Assembly: GCF_025766255.1 (NCBI RefSeq) | Contig: NW_026516686.1 | Location: 424,104 to 488,103, forward strand | Source: Zychaea mexicana | Taxonomy: Eukaryota; Mucoromycota; Mucoromycetes; Mucorales; Lichtheimiaceae | DNA: 64,000 nt | Reading direction: 5' to 3' | Part shown: positions 30,950 through 43,732 of the stretch, in pieces | Layout: every line of letters starts with the position of its first letter | Numbering within the stretch: position 1 is the first letter of the stretch | Position numbers and translations under genes: made by a program | The notes under the pieces: model-generated | Told to the model about the DNA's origin: nothing | Database searches by the model: none | The model's input: the letters and a program-made list of their open reading frames with translations, nothing else

Positions 30950-32603
30950 CTAATGGGGAACAGGGCATTTTGTAGGCATATATTTCGTCGGACCCAGCTC
31001 ATAGATACAATACCCGTTTGGATAAGCAGGTTCATCGTAGAGATCAACAAGAGGCTTGTAGCGATTGGTCTGTGGGTCTGGTTTGACGGGTGTGCGTAAC
31101 ACAGCTTTGATCCTGGGGAGCATCAAGTACCGTACGATGAAGGAGCGAACGTACAGAGTATAGCCGATCATGCGAACGACCATAGGACTTGATGGCTGCA
31201 ATCCAAAACCTTTGATGTCCAATGGCTCAAGCACAGCCGGAATCACGGTATATGCAATGCTCTTGGCAAAACTTGGAAAGCGTCTTAATAAAAGATCGAC
31301 CGTAGGTTTTCCAACTTTCCAGTTGGATGGAGCATAATAAACGTTTTCTTGTGCGTATTCCTAATCATTGCAAGATTCCCTTATATGTTAAAAGGCCAAT
31401 CCCATTTTTCTTTTGGTGATTGGCATCACCTTATATTTGTATTTTCAGCTAAGTGCACATACCTCATTGAATTCGAACATTGCTTCTACCGTTTCTGGGA
31501 TATTCTTGATATTCATCTTGATACCAACATCATACCATACGCGAAAAATTGCCTGAATATTTTTGATGATATGTAAGATTTTGGGTTAACGTTTTATAAT
31601 TTATGATATGTCCTCCCACCACCACTACCGATGACTAGCAACTGCATCTTCTCAAAAAACAAGCAGAATTAAGACTTACGTTTATTTCGAGGGGCTCAAG
31701 CTTCCTCCACCCATGCTTATTGATCCATTTTATAGGCTCAATGATGAATAAGGATAGAGTATAAACGTAATCGCCGTTCTTGATGGGGTATTTGCCATGG
31801 ATTTCATTGAGCCGGGTAATGGCGATATCTGGGCGACGACGTTGCTCTTCGATCTCTTCTTGAGACACTACACCGTCTGGATTCTTCCTTTTCAATTCTT
31901 CAATATGTGCGTAGGCATCCAATGTTTCTGCCTATCCATATACATGATTTTTGAAAGTAGCAGCAGCAGCAGCAAAAAATGGTAATTAGAACAGAAGAAA
32001 AACATGTCGTGGCATTTCCAGATACAAGGAATATTTGGTAGTACCAAGATTAGCCCAGTGTCCTCTGCGCGTTTGAGAGTCTCTTTGTCAAACTGACCGG
32101 TACTATGCAGAATATTGCTGATTGTAGGAACTGCGTAGGTACGAAACAAGGCGAGCTCGAGGGATGTGCGGGAAAGAACTTGTGTTGTAAACAGATTGGT
32201 GAGTTTGACAAGATTGGCGTTCCAAAGAAATGCGTTTGCATACTGTAAATGCCCGCCTTCTCCAAACTAATTTTTCCAGTTATACATGCTACTCACATGG
32301 AAACTCTCGTCGAGTTAGAGCACTGAACACTTCTTCAGCGGCTTCCAAGTCACGAAGTGGCAATGTTGGATCCGGATATTTTCTTTTCAATTGATTGATA
32401 CTGCGAAAGCGGAAATAGCGAACCAGTGCAAGGTAGATCACTGCTGTACCGATCCAGAACTTCTTTCGATTTTCTGGAGCCAATAGTATTTTGAAACACC
32501 TATCGATTACTTGACCGCCTCCATCAGTGATGTTTTCTGTCAGTGATAATGGTAATAAGTTGTTTACCGCCGGGAAAGATATCAAGGAGGAAAGGTCGAC
32601 CAT
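30950..32603 (-). CDS. ER-bound mpaB-type oxygenase (DUF2236), copy B
   Basis: The exon plan is the same as in copy A, from ATG 32603 (an upstream in-frame GTG is not used here). Exon 1 (about 32297-32603) has a hydrophobic anchor KFWIGTAVIYLALVRYF and LKRKYPDPTLPLRDLEAAEEVF...RREFP. Exon 2 encodes LELALFRTYAVPTISNIL-STGQFDKETLKRAEDTGLIL. Exon 3 reads ITRLNEIHGKYPIKNGDYVY-TLSLFIIEPIKWIN. Exon 4 reads AIFRVWYDVGIKMNIKNIPET. Exon 5 carries NWKVGKPTVDLLLRRFPSFA and ends GYCIYELGPTKYMPTKCPVPH at 30950. The N-terminus is longer than in A and C. It faces the MATE gene across a 2.26-kb shared upstream region. Confidence 0.82.
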
Positions 32604-34867
32604 TTTTCTCACTCAAAAAATGGGTGGAATTAAAAAGTGATAAAAGAGTAGGGGGAAGAAGCAAAAATGGATGATCCTTGACTGTCGCAGGACATATAAT
32701 GCGGACCACGGGATTTGCTGTCCAGAAAAACATATACAGATCAGAAAAGTAGGAAAGGGGAGTGTTACACAGCTGTTAAATATTCAGCTTTTTTTTTTTA
32801 GTAGCAGAATTGAGGAGGCAACAACATCGTTGGACCAAAAACGCTGCTACTGGAAAACGAAGAGCCATTGTACATGTGCACGCCAGATGACAAGAAAGGT
32901 GCAAGCGATAAGAAGGCGGGCAGAGACATGGCGCAAATGTTTGATTTTGAAAGGGGCCAGCAAACTTGTACTTTCTTGATGATGACTGCTCCCATCAGCG
33001 GCTCAATATATGGACCGAACTTGCCCCGCAAATTCAACCGCTCGCACCGCCTCCATTTTCCTACCCAGAGGAATATCTCTTTCTGTGGGGCAAGTTGCAT
33101 GATCCTGCTGATGGCATCACTTTTTCATGTGCCAACAGTATACAACAATCAGGAAATGTATCCTTAAAATGTTTGATTACTGTTATATGACTCCCTATTA
33201 GCCTGGAAATACCGGGACCCCATAAGGCGATAAGCAAACAACGTCGGTGTCTGCTGGTTTTCTCTTGACATGTATAGTAAGGAATTTGACAAGATATTCA
33301 AGTTAAAATTCAAAGCGTAAAAGAAGCTAGCATCAGCTAGTGTGTTCCTTTTTGTTCAGCGACAAACATTAATACATATTTCCTATTGGTAAGTTTAAGA
33401 GAGAAAGTATTCTACATAAGCAATTCCGACAGGCTCTTTTCGTGTTAATGAGTGTTGCTTTATAAGATCTTTTCTTTGGCCATCAACGGCCGGTTGTGAA
33501 CAGACGTTGTTCTCTGCCTGAGATTACAAAATAGCTTTGATATGTGAAATGCTTTAAGTCAGCGATTGTGTCCTATACTAATGCACCTTCTTGCGAGGAT
33601 CCACCGATGGTGGCGCAAGCATTGACGAGAGAAAGCTACACGGAAATACCGTCAAATATTTCCCTGCTTTTCATCGAAAAGAAACTAGTAGGCTGATTGT
33701 CGTCCCGCTGGGCAGGGGGAACCCCTTTATTGCATTTATTACTACTGCCTATGTTATGAAGATTGTGTTGCGTGTTTTTATTCAAGCTGTTCAACATATT
33801 CAAGCATGCTTGCATTTATTACAAAGGAATTTTCTTTTCTTTTATAAATTTATTAATGACTTTCAAAGATCACTTCCGTATAAAATTCTCTTTATGTGCA
33901 CACATAGAACATCATAGAATCTGGCAGGATTATGTAATGTAAGCAATAAAGTATTGGTATAGTTTATACTCTAGGCGTCCAGATAAACTTTACGAGTATG
34001 TAATAATACTCGCTGGAGGAGGAAGAAATAATGTTGTCCTTGATCGCCAGCTACAGTTGCTGATGTTTGCTTATGGCCCAAGTCATTTTTGAGCTACTCT
34101 GCTATAGAAGAAGATAGCTTCAGCCTCTCTCGAACACACATTCTAGGTTTATATCCTCTGTTATGGCCATCACTAGAGTGAGTATATGCGGAAAATGGCG
34201 TCTTAAGCATACACAGCGTCTTATTTGAAAAGTAAACTTGACACGGTACAGTTAAACCTAGCATACAATACACCTTGTTATACTTTGCTCTAATCAAAGA
34301 TCTTCGATAGATCGGAAGCATATTATCGACTGACTCAGAGCTGTTGTCTATACGAGCAATATGACCTGGTTATATCAGCAGCAGTTATCAACGGACCGAC
34401 GACACACGTACAGCTATAAGCAAGAGCGAGGATGGACAGCCGCTGTTCTCCTTACATCTCGGTCTATCCTTACTCTTACCCTTACGCTGTTGTATGCGGT
34501 GTCGGTCATTTGCAGCAGCTGCATGCATGCAGCGCATAAGATCCAATGTATATCTCGATACAACAACAAGAAACTCAATCAACTTTTGTTTAGCATAGGT
34601 AGCACGGTGAGTAACCGGTGCCAGTTGTTTTAACATTACTTCAGAGAGTGATGTTGTCATACAGTGTGGCAAAGTGTAACCATGTATGAAGTAGATAAAT
34701 ATGTTTAGAATTAATGATGCGCTCCCGATTGGACATACTGCGCTATTTTAATATGGAGGTTCCCCTGAAAAAAGAAAATTATCGCTCATTTTGCCGGAAC
34801 CGAATAAAAAATCATGAAGCTCTTCCTTTCTTATCTCCCCTCTTCCTTTGCTTGCTAGTGTATGTAA
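32604..34867. other. Divergent intergenic region between mpaB copy B and the MATE gene
   Basis: This 2.26-kb spacer separates two divergent starts and would hold both promoters. Open stretches at 32671-33190 and 33591-33917 show no domain and overlap in several frames. A T-rich tract (about 32789-32800) precedes nothing recognisable. I see no RNA gene. Confidence 0.45.
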
Positions 34868-36742
34868 ATGACATCCCCCACTACTGCCTATCATATTCAC
34901 AAGCAACGATACAACGACCACGTTACAGATGCAGACCAGGCGTCAGAGCAACATCAACTTGATGAAGATACTCACCTCCTATCGCCAGAAGAATTATTTC
35001 AACAAGGAGATAATAATAAGACCGAAACTGCTCTTCGTACTGCTGCGCTTGTAGAGCCATACACAGTACATTTATTTCGATTTATTCAAAACAGTACACC
35101 AATAATCATCGCAAACCTGCTACAGCAACCCGCTCGATGGATTATCATATACGCTGCTGGCCATCTGGTACGTAGATTTTTTCGCTTTGGTGCTTCCACT
35201 TCTGATGCGACAGTATTCTGCAAAAGAGCTCAATTATAAATAAAAATTTAGGGATCCACGGCATTAGCAGCTATATCGCTTGCACAGACGATTGAGAATG
35301 CTACTATCTATATCTCAATCTATGCATTAGAGTCTGCTATCAGCACATTATGTGCACAATCTTGGACAGCTGCAAAAGACAAATCAACGACCGGCATACA
35401 TCTTCAACGGGGTCTAGTCATTTTTGCTGTCATGTGTATTCCACTGGCCATAGCGTGGTACACTGCGTCCAATTTTCTAGGATATGTACAAAAAGATATA
35501 GAGATTGTACATCAGGCACGTAAGGTTATATACGAGTGTATACGGATCCCAGTGGATTTGCAAAGGAAGCGAAAAGGAGAAAAATATGAAAAGGAACTTT
35601 TCCCTTAGAACCGCCATGTGTACTTCCGTCATGTAGAGCTCTATTTATATTATCAGTTTCCTGGGTTCATCGCGCTAGGCGTATATACGTTTCTACAAGT
35701 GTTTCTGGAGGCACAAGGTGTCATGAGCGCACTGACATACGCCATGATCATATCATTGCCTTTCAATGTCCTATTCAACTACATGCTGGTATACGGCGGA
35801 CCATTTACGTTTGGTATTAGTGGCGTTTCTGCCGCGTTAACATTGACCTCGATGCTGATTCTGGGATCCTTGGTAATATACAGCGCCTACAACCGTGGCT
35901 ACGAGGGGTGGCCGAGTACATGCTGCTTGTCGCGACAAGCCGTATTTAAGGACTGGGACCCGCTCATGCGGCTTTACCTACCGAGCTGTTTTGTGCAGTG
36001 CTGCAACGCATGTGTCCAAGAAATCACAATCCTCGTGACATCGTATCTCGGAAAGACCGAACTGGCAGCACAAGCCATCCTACTCCGTACACACTTGACT
36101 ATGTTTGCCTTTGGCTATGCGATCCAAATCGTCACTGCAAACAGAGTCGGTAATGCCATTGGCAGCGGAACCTTGGTGAATACACGGCGTGTCATCGCAG
36201 CAGGCGGCACAGTCGCCATGACGATTGCACTTTCGATCCCCTTTGCCCTGGTGACACTGCGTGGATCGTATCCGTACCTATTCACAGGTGATCGACTGGT
36301 AGCTCAGGCAGTCGCCGATGTGATACCCATTTTTGCAATTACTCAGGTGACCAACATGTTCAGTGCGCTCGGAACAGGCACACTTGCGGGCTTAGGGTAT
36401 CAACGAATTACAGCAACAAGCATGTTTGTTACCTACTTTGTTTTTGTTGGTCCGTTGGGATATCTTGCTATCACGTCTGGATGGATCGAGTGCTCGCTTG
36501 CAATGCTTTGGACAGGAACGGCTGTTGGACATATTATGGTGACAGTAGCGCAATTGGGTTATATCGGCATGCTGGATTGGTCGGCGGAATCTCGGAAAGT
36601 GCACAAGCGTATTCAGTTAAATAATGATAATGATAATGATGAACAGGCGACGGCACGATCTCAGACTTCATCACCGGCATCATCGTTACATGATGTTGCA
36701 AGACCCGGGTATTATGGCGGTACCGCAACGGGTTCCGTGTAA
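34868..36742 (+). CDS. MATE-family multidrug/toxic compound extrusion transporter
   Basis: Exon 1 (34868 to about 35167) encodes a hydrophilic N-terminus (about 65 aa) and the first span (FIQNSTPIIIANLLQQPARW). Exon 2 (about 35252-35517) contains STALAAISLAQTIENATIY and ALESAISTLCAQSWTAA, the characteristic repeat of MATE proteins. The long last exon (about 35611-36742) includes FLEAQGVMSALTYAMIISLP, NACVQEITILVTSYLGKTEL, VTANRVGNAIGSG and GTGTLAGLGYQRI. Together they give about 12 spans and about 560 aa, the usual size. The C-terminal tail is hydrophilic with an N/D run. MATE proteins export organic compounds by proton or sodium antiport at the plasma membrane or vacuole. Its position between two mpaB oxygenases suggests it could export their product; this is inference. 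Confidence 0.9.
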
Positions 36743-36967
36743 TAGACATATATCTTTTTGTACTGATTTCTTGAATCGCGTTTTGTATTACATAAGTATT
36801 TTTGGCGGTATTTTATGATCAAGTACAAATAATAGTTTTGTTAAAGTTATTGACATGAAAGGAATGTAACAGTTGATGGTATCAGAACAATATTTACTCG
36901 ATAAAAAGAAGAGAAGTAGGTTATCTGATTGCGGTTGCCCGTCAATATATTTTTCTCTCGATTATTT

Positions 36968-38547
36968 TCAATGAGGCACAGGGCATTTCTTGGGTCTTGA
37001 TTTATCGGGTCCCAACTCATAGATGCAGTACCCATTTGGATAAGTAGGTTCATACAGATCGTAACGCGGCTTGTACAAATTGGTTTCAGCATCAGGTTTG
37101 AGAGGAGTACGGGTCATCGGTTGCGAGCGAGGCAATGCAAGGTGGCGCAAAAACATCGAGCGGAGGAAAAAGGTGATATCGATAACACGCTTTGCCCATG
37201 CTTTAGGTTGCTCTAAACCAAATCCTACGACATCGATGGGATCCAATATTGCTGGAACAAGCTTGTATGCCAACGGGCTAGCGAATTTCGGATATCGCGT
37301 CAACAGATGTTCAACTGTTGGATGCCCAACCTTCCAATTGGACGGTGCATAACGCACATTTTCCCTTGCATATTGCTTTACATTCATGAGTATATCCAAC
37401 TGTTCCTCTTTTATAGCTGCATGATCTACCTTCGGGCGTTTTTTTCTTATTTACCTCATGGAATTCATACATGCCCTCAAGTGTTGTAGGGATGTCTTGG
37501 ATATTCATGCCTTTGCCAATATCATACCAGACGCGGAAGATGGCCTAATATAAACAAAGGTCAGTCAGAATATGAATTTCAGGGATCTAGAAACATAACA
37601 CCAGCAACAATTATTTACCACCACTAGCTGCACCAATAGTGGCAAACAACTTCCTTCATATAATACTTTACATTCATTTCAATGGGTTCAAGGTTTCTCC
37701 ACTCAAAGTTGTTGATCCATTTGATTGGCTCGACAATAAACAACGACAAAGTGTACAAGTAGTCGCCGTTGAGAATAGGATATTTGCCGTGTAGTTCGTT
37801 TAAACGTTTGGTGGCAATCTCGGGGCGTCGTCGCTGGTCGTTGATTTCCTCTTGTGTAGGAACACGGTTGCCTTTCTTCAATTCTTCAATATGGGGGTAG
37901 GCCTCTGCAATCTCAAACTAGATTATTTGCAGGAAGTGTGTAAGCAGCAAGAGCAAAGTAAGTCAGGATGAAGTATTTTTGTGTATCACATCGAAGGAAT
38001 TTGCAGTAAAACTATTTAACTAAAATGAAACGCGACTTACCAGGATTAACTCTGTGTCATCCGCACGTTTACGAGTGGAATCAATACTTCTACTGAACTC
38101 TCCAGTAGCATAAAGGATTTTGCTGATTGTAGGAACAGAATAGGTTTTAAAAAGAGCAAATTCGAGTGACGTACGGGCAAGAACTATGACAGCATATGTT
38201 ATTATAGGGCATCAGAAAAATAGAAAAATAGGGGCGAAATTCTATCTTAGCAGCCGTAAAACTACATGATTCATGCTAGATACCATACATGGAAACTCTT
38301 TGCGGAGGGTAGTATTATAAACTTCTTCGGCTACAGCAGAATCACGGAGTGCTAGAGTAGGATCTGGATACTTTTCCTTGATGGCGTTGATGTTGCGGTA
38401 GCGTAAATAACGAACGAGTGCTAGGTAGACCACGGCACTGGCTGCTCCAATGGTGATGCCCGTTTGCTTGCGGTTGTCTCTGTCAAATAGAATTTGGAGC
38501 CAGGCCATCCCAGCATCTACTAAAGTTGCTGCTGTTGCTGTGGCCAT
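36968..38547 (-). CDS. ER-bound mpaB-type oxygenase (DUF2236), copy C
   Basis: Five exons run from ATG 38547. Exon 1 has the anchor TIGAASAVVYLALVRYLRY and IKEKYPDPTLALRDSAVAEEVY...RKEFP. Exon 2 encodes LEFALFKTYSVPTISKIL-ATGEFSRSIDSTRKRADDTELIL, with a few extra residues compared with A and B. Exon 3 reads TKRLNELHGKYPILNGDYLY-TLSLFIVEPIKWIN. Exon 4 reads AIFRVWYDIGKGMNIQDIPTT. Exon 5 reads QYARENVRYAPSNWKVGHPT and ends GYCIYELGPDKSRPKKCPVPH at 36968. It lies tail to tail with the MATE gene, only 225 bp apart. Splice sites fall at the same codons as in A and B. Confidence 0.82.
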
Positions 38548-38873
38548 CGTCGCTGTCGATATGCTTCCTCGTTTGGTTTAAAAGAAAGGAAAGAGAAGTG
38601 AGAGCAGAGGAAAAAGGAGAACACAGTTGAGGTATTCTCAATTTTAGGAGTCTAAATCCCTTGAAGTTTTTTTTAATAAAGGTTTGTGCAGCACACAAAG
38701 CTATGCGCACTAACTATAAAATCCTAATTCAGTTCGAGTCGCTCCATGCATGTGTATGAATACCGTGCGTGACAGTGGTCATGCTTTGCTCTATGAGAAA
38801 AACAAATCAATTTATTATACAAGACAAGAGAAAAGGATGGATGATGATGGGAAGATGCAGTAAAATTCTTTGT
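38548..38873. other. Short intergenic spacer
   Basis: This 326-bp spacer lies between the start of mpaB copy C and the stop of the NOL11-like gene. It contains the upstream region of copy C; nothing else is recognised. Confidence 0.5.
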
Positions 38874-41800
38874 TTAAAAATTGAATATTTCCACTCTATA
38901 GACTGGTATACCCTGCTCATCCTGTTGGAGAGCAGCAGCGCCGCCACGTTGCTTATTGCTACTGTTCTTATGCTGTTGCTTCTGCAGTTGCTGCATTGCC
39001 AGTTCCTTTGCCGCTTGTGCAAGTTGTTGTCGTTGCTTGCGTTCAAATGGACCCAGCATACCTCGTAACCGGTCGACTTGATCGGCTGTGTCTGTATGTT
39101 CTAATGTCAATTCTTGTATTCTGTTGACTGCTTCATACAGCGTAGGTTCCATGATGATGACAGGATAATGGCTATCGAGAAGGCCATTCGTAAATTCAAG
39201 TACCTACAAAAAAAGGGTCAATATGTAGGGCAGATAATAAACAGTAAATCAAAGAAAAAAAGTGCTCACATTAATGAAAGTGTCAGAAGATTCAAATAAT
39301 TGAACATTTTCCAAACGCCATATAATCATGTTCACCGCTGCAGGTATTTCCGAGGCTGTCAAGCGTTTCAATGCCTGTTGCATGAAGATCTCGTTGTGTG
39401 GCGAATCAATGATGTGCTTGAAAAGATCTTCGCGCGTCGATACTGGAAGGCTGTCTGGATTTGCTAGCAATGCCTTAAGTAGTACAACAAGATCTGTTTC
39501 TGGAATATCTGGAACGCTTTCAAGTACGATAGGTACCAATGCCTTTACCAGATATATCAGTTAGTACAAAAATGTTACTGTGGTTTAGAATCTACCATTA
39601 CACATACCCATTCATTTCGCTCCAACAAAACTGGAATAATGCCTCCTTCAATATCACTGCTACGGATATGTCGAATTTGGAGAAGGTACAAAATCACATG
39701 TAAGGGCCAGAAATTCGGGCACACAAAACATTTCCGAACAACACAGGAAACAAATCGGTGCGACAATTCAATCTGGTCGTGTAACTTGTTAGTGGCTCAC
39801 TCTCTTCTTTCCCAGCTTTTAAACACAAAGGTAGCACACAAATTCCCCAGCTCCTCGTGCTCCTTCCACTTATTCTCATATGGCGTGATAATTTACCTGT
39901 CCATGTTTGCCTTTGGATTCCATTTGAGCCATTGCCTCTCGATAAGCGCTAGACGATTTTTCAATGGTTGAAGATGGTCTTTTGATTTCCTTCTTTGACA
40001 CCCGAGAGAAGAAAGTCTTGGAGAAGTTCTCGACATCGATCGTTGGGTTTAACAATAAGGACAGAGACTTGTTTTCTTTCTTTTGGACATGCTCCAACGA
40101 GTGAGCCCAACGATCATAGAGTGCATCATCGTCGTCTTTATCCGCATGCTGACAAGAAAACAAGTGAGTGATTTAGAACGTATTGATTTGAAAACGGAAG
40201 AAAATAGTTTCTTACCCTTGGAGGTTGGAAACTGAGAGCATCCATATCGCTTCGTGTGACGCCAATGCTTTCTGGCTTTGAGTCGTCATCAATACCAAGG
40301 AATCGTGCAGTCGACTTCATTTTTCCCATTGCTGCCATCAACGATATGGGTTCACTGTAGAATGGACATAATACAACGGTAGACTTGGCATCGGTGACAG
40401 ATCGAGTCTTTTTTGTGTCTTTTGCGGTGGTAGAGACGAGCGAAGAAATCGTGATGGCCAAATGTGAGTTGGATAGCACAGAGATCTAGTCATACGAGAC
40501 AAAAATAAAGAGACGATATCAAATATTATTAGAAATTGAAAGTGAAGCAATGCATACTTAGAGTATATGATATACCTTGTAGATGCACTTGTCTTTGCCG
40601 CATGCGTTTTTCTCTGCTAAGTTGAGTATACGCTCTGCCTGCAGAGTACCATACTTGACATCCCAAATACTGACAACATGTTCAGCCGTATCTAAAACAA
40701 GCAAGTAAAGGTTAGGTTCTCATTCCCACTAAATTCAATTCACAGCCGTCCATTACACCATCTCCATTCCCCTATCTCATCAAGCATAAAAAAAACCTTA
40801 CTGTCTTTAAGTCGAGGAGCAACCATAGCAACATAACCCTCGGACAACGGGGCAATAGCTGCTACGTTACCCAGCTTTTCGCTATGCAACTGATAGCCTT
40901 GGAGTTGTGTCGACAGTTGTGTATCAAGGCGACCAACGAGCTTACGACCAGTTTCTTGCTTAATCTTTAAGCGCCATACAGTCCACTTGCCTCCAACACC
41001 GAGAGTTGTAATTCTGCCATCAGTAGGATCGAATGTGAAAGCTACAGGCTTTTCCTTGAGAGCAATTTCAGCTTTGACAAGCGGGACAACGCTTCGTCGC
41101 TCTTCGTTATAATAGTGTAAATAAATGGCATAGCGGTCGGATGAATTGTCATGTGCGTTTATAGTTAGAATAATCGTCGAGTTCACAGGCACAAGCGAGT
41201 TGGATACGCAGCAAGGGCGAACGTGTGGATTGGTGGTAACAAAAACAGTGGACCAAACGACCGTGCCACTAATAAATTAGAAATGAATCATGTATACCCA
41301 CAGTTAGCAAATTTAGCTCCCAAACAGCCTCCGTTTTCTATCATTATCACACCTTTCTTACTCTTCCCAATTTAGCTTACCTTATAGGCGACGTAGTCTT
41401 TGCCAGAGTGCGATCCAAATCGTTATTCATCAGTGCAATTGAGCCATTCTGGTTTACAAATATAACACCTGATGGAAGCGCGGGCGAAACATGCATAGAA
41501 TGTATACGTTCATCCAACTAGACACATATTACATATAGTCAGTACATGACTTCAAAAGAAAGCAAACGCCACATATCCCACACCTTTTAGCCTTAAAATG
41601 TGTATGCATATTCTATACTTACTGTTTTAGCAACTCGATTATCCGTGCCATTCTTCCACATCCATACTATCCGGTTATGTTCTTTCTTTGGAATATCTTT
41701 TCCCGAGGTCACTAGCGCAAACGTATAATCAGTTGATTCACTGACACGGTGAATGGCCGATCCGCCTAGAACCAGACCAGGAGGTGTCGTCCATGATTTG

Positions 41801-42117
41801 ATACACTTTTGATCGGCAGTCTATACATAATACATACACAAGCGAAAATGTTAACATTGCTGTCTACTCTACAAGTTGAGCCCAGACATTCCTCGAAAAA
41901 AAATAATACTTACACTGTAGAGCTTAATGCCTTCACCCTGGACAGCCACAAGAACGAGATCGGAATCGTCGGTAATTGATTCTTCATTAGGATCGGCCAC
42001 GATCGAGTGCTCTAAAGGATTCAAGCCAATCGTAAATTGTTTGCTGGCATCGCTCGAGTCAATGACGTTATGGAATCGGGCAATCGAAAAAGGTTCTTCT
42101 AATACGATGCCGGGCAT
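38874..42117 (-). CDS. NOL11-like nucleolar protein (small-subunit ribosome biogenesis)
   Basis: About ten exons run from ATG 42117 (MPGIVLEEPFSIARFHNVID) to a stop at 38874. The N-terminal half reads as a WD/beta-propeller-like protein: DSDLVLVAVQGEGIKLYS, CIKSWTTPPGLVLGGSAIH, DERIHSMHVSPALPSGVIFV, VEH-VSIWDVKYGTLQAER. The C-terminal half is helical: VPIVLESVPDIPETDLVVLLKAL, then LENVQLFESSDTFI, LDSHYPVIIMEPTLYEAVN, QVDRLRGMLGPFERKQRQQL, and it ends GIPVYRVEIFNF after a Q/N-rich linker. This layout and the ending resemble the NOL11 family, a t-UTP component of the U3 processome that supports pre-rRNA transcription. WDR43, WDR75 or UTP8-like proteins are alternatives. The family name is moderately supported; that the gene is real is well supported. 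Confidence 0.65.
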
Positions 42118-42689
42118 TATTCTTTTTGGAGTTGTTGCTTTGTGTTGTTAGAAACGAACGGGCGGCGTGTGTGAGGCGGGCAAGCGGGACGTGTCAAATA
42201 GAAGTTCTTTTTTTCAAATGCGATTTTTTTTCCACAAAAAAAGCAGCGGAGTTGTGGTGGCTGAAGCTGCAGCACGGCCTTTTCCAAACGGCTTATGCAT
42301 AGCAATAGAATAAAGATTTAAAGCCCAATTATAGAAGGAAGTTTCTAATTATATAGATATATAAGCCGTTTCTTTTGTATGTAGTAAGACATCCATTCAA
42401 TTTTTAACGTTAAGCGTTTCGATGACGTTGATCCCCCAAAGTCTTCCGAATCACCCCTCAAGCACTACTGCTGCTTTGATTACTTCGGATATAATAACCC
42501 AACAATGGGATGAGTAGGTGAGATAAGCAGTTAATGACGCTTCGAGCATGCTTCGAGATGGTTATCAAAAGTTTTTTCCGCCAAAAACTGAGACGCGAGC
42601 CCGTACGTTACAGTTATAATTGCCAAATGCTGTATATAGGCAATGGCTTTTACAACGAAAGGATCCTCTATCTAGGATTTACATCGATA

Positions 42690-43200
42690 CGTAGTTCGTG
42701 TATCCGTAAATTGGCTAAATGTTGATATGCATCAGCCAGCACAGCGTCGTCCACTGCGGATATGCTCATTTTCAAAAAGCAACTGCCCATGGTACTAAAT
42801 ATGTTTCATTAGATCTGGGTTCAATAGCTTTACAAAATCTACATTTCCATGGTAAAGAAGTCAAGCATTGAACTTTGAGCAATGAAGAACGCCCTAGTAC
42901 CGTCAATTGCTGCTATTGCTCGCTGACCAGTTGCTGCTGCTGCAACTATGCTGTCAAGTAAGTGTAGCTCGAGTCGTTCCAAGCGGCGGAAAGTTTCTAG
43001 AGAAGATATAAGGCGCCGTAATGACGGAACCCGTCGCCTTGAAAACACACTTCCTTAAGGGATGAGCGTTTGTTGCTAAGCTTCGATAGTACTTGAGCCA
43101 GCATGAAATTGATCTTCTGCTGAAGTTTGAGAGTATGTAGACTGGAGCCACAGGTTTTGGAAGAAGTTCCACAGATGCGTGCAGTGGCGGATCACTCCCA
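42690..43200 (-). pseudogene. Decayed LRR-like remnant, perhaps an F-box/LRR paralogue
   Basis: Minus-strand frames carry SLRRLISSLETFRRLERLELHLLDSI, quoted here in part only as ETFRRLERLELHLLDSI, and further along SAVDDAVLADAYQHLANLRI with HELRI. The L-x-x-L-x-L spacing is that of leucine-rich repeats. Frames are broken by stops at about 42840 and upstream of 43048. The intact F-box/LRR gene starts 2.8 kb to the right in the same orientation, so a tandem duplicate that has decayed is plausible. Confidence 0.35.
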
Positions 43201-43671
43201 GGTCTTGCTTTAAAACGTGTGTCGTCATATGATGTCTTTCGAATATGCGGATCAACTGGCGGTCGATGCTATTATTGTGCTGTTGACATTTGTATTGACA
43301 TATGAAAATTTTCAGAAGTCCAAGTTGTTGCTGTGCGTTCGTCGTCGTTGTCGTCTTGGTAATACACTGTTTGTATGATATAGATCGCTACAGGCTATCT
43401 TTTCTAAAAATTAGAGTAGTCGAAATATATTTCAAAGACTTAGTACTGTATTTTGACGGCGGAACAGTAGTCGTGGATTGCCTGTAGCAATTAAAAAAGA
43501 TGCGGCATAAGACTGACAGTCGATGAACTAAACTCGGAGCATGTTTCAGACTTCCGCAGAGCACAACGATCTAAGTCAGGTTGAAAGCTGATGATGATGA
43601 TAAGGATGTGGGGATAAAGCTTCAATCAGAATCTTGTACACAATAGTTTTCACTTCCGTATTTTGCAGCCT

Positions 43672-43732
43672 CCCGCTTTTTGCAGCCTAATTACCCAAAA
43701 TCCCATTTCTGCAAAAAGCGGGGGGTTGACTG
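43672..43732. mobile_element. Fragment of a pogo-type element (MITE remnant)
   Basis: An inverted repeat CCCGCTTTTTGCAG (43672-43685) pairs with CTGCAAAAAGCGGG (43709-43722). The right end continues GGGGTTGACTG followed by TA (43733-43734), which fits a pogo-type terminus CAGTCAACCCCCC. The left arm lacks the CAGT end, so this is a truncated or internally deleted copy only about 60 bp long. Confidence 0.5.

Noticed and set aside
32868..33190. Overlapping plus-strand frames in the mpaB-MATE divergent spacer
   Set aside because: Several frames are open at once with no domain, which is typical of non-coding DNA here.
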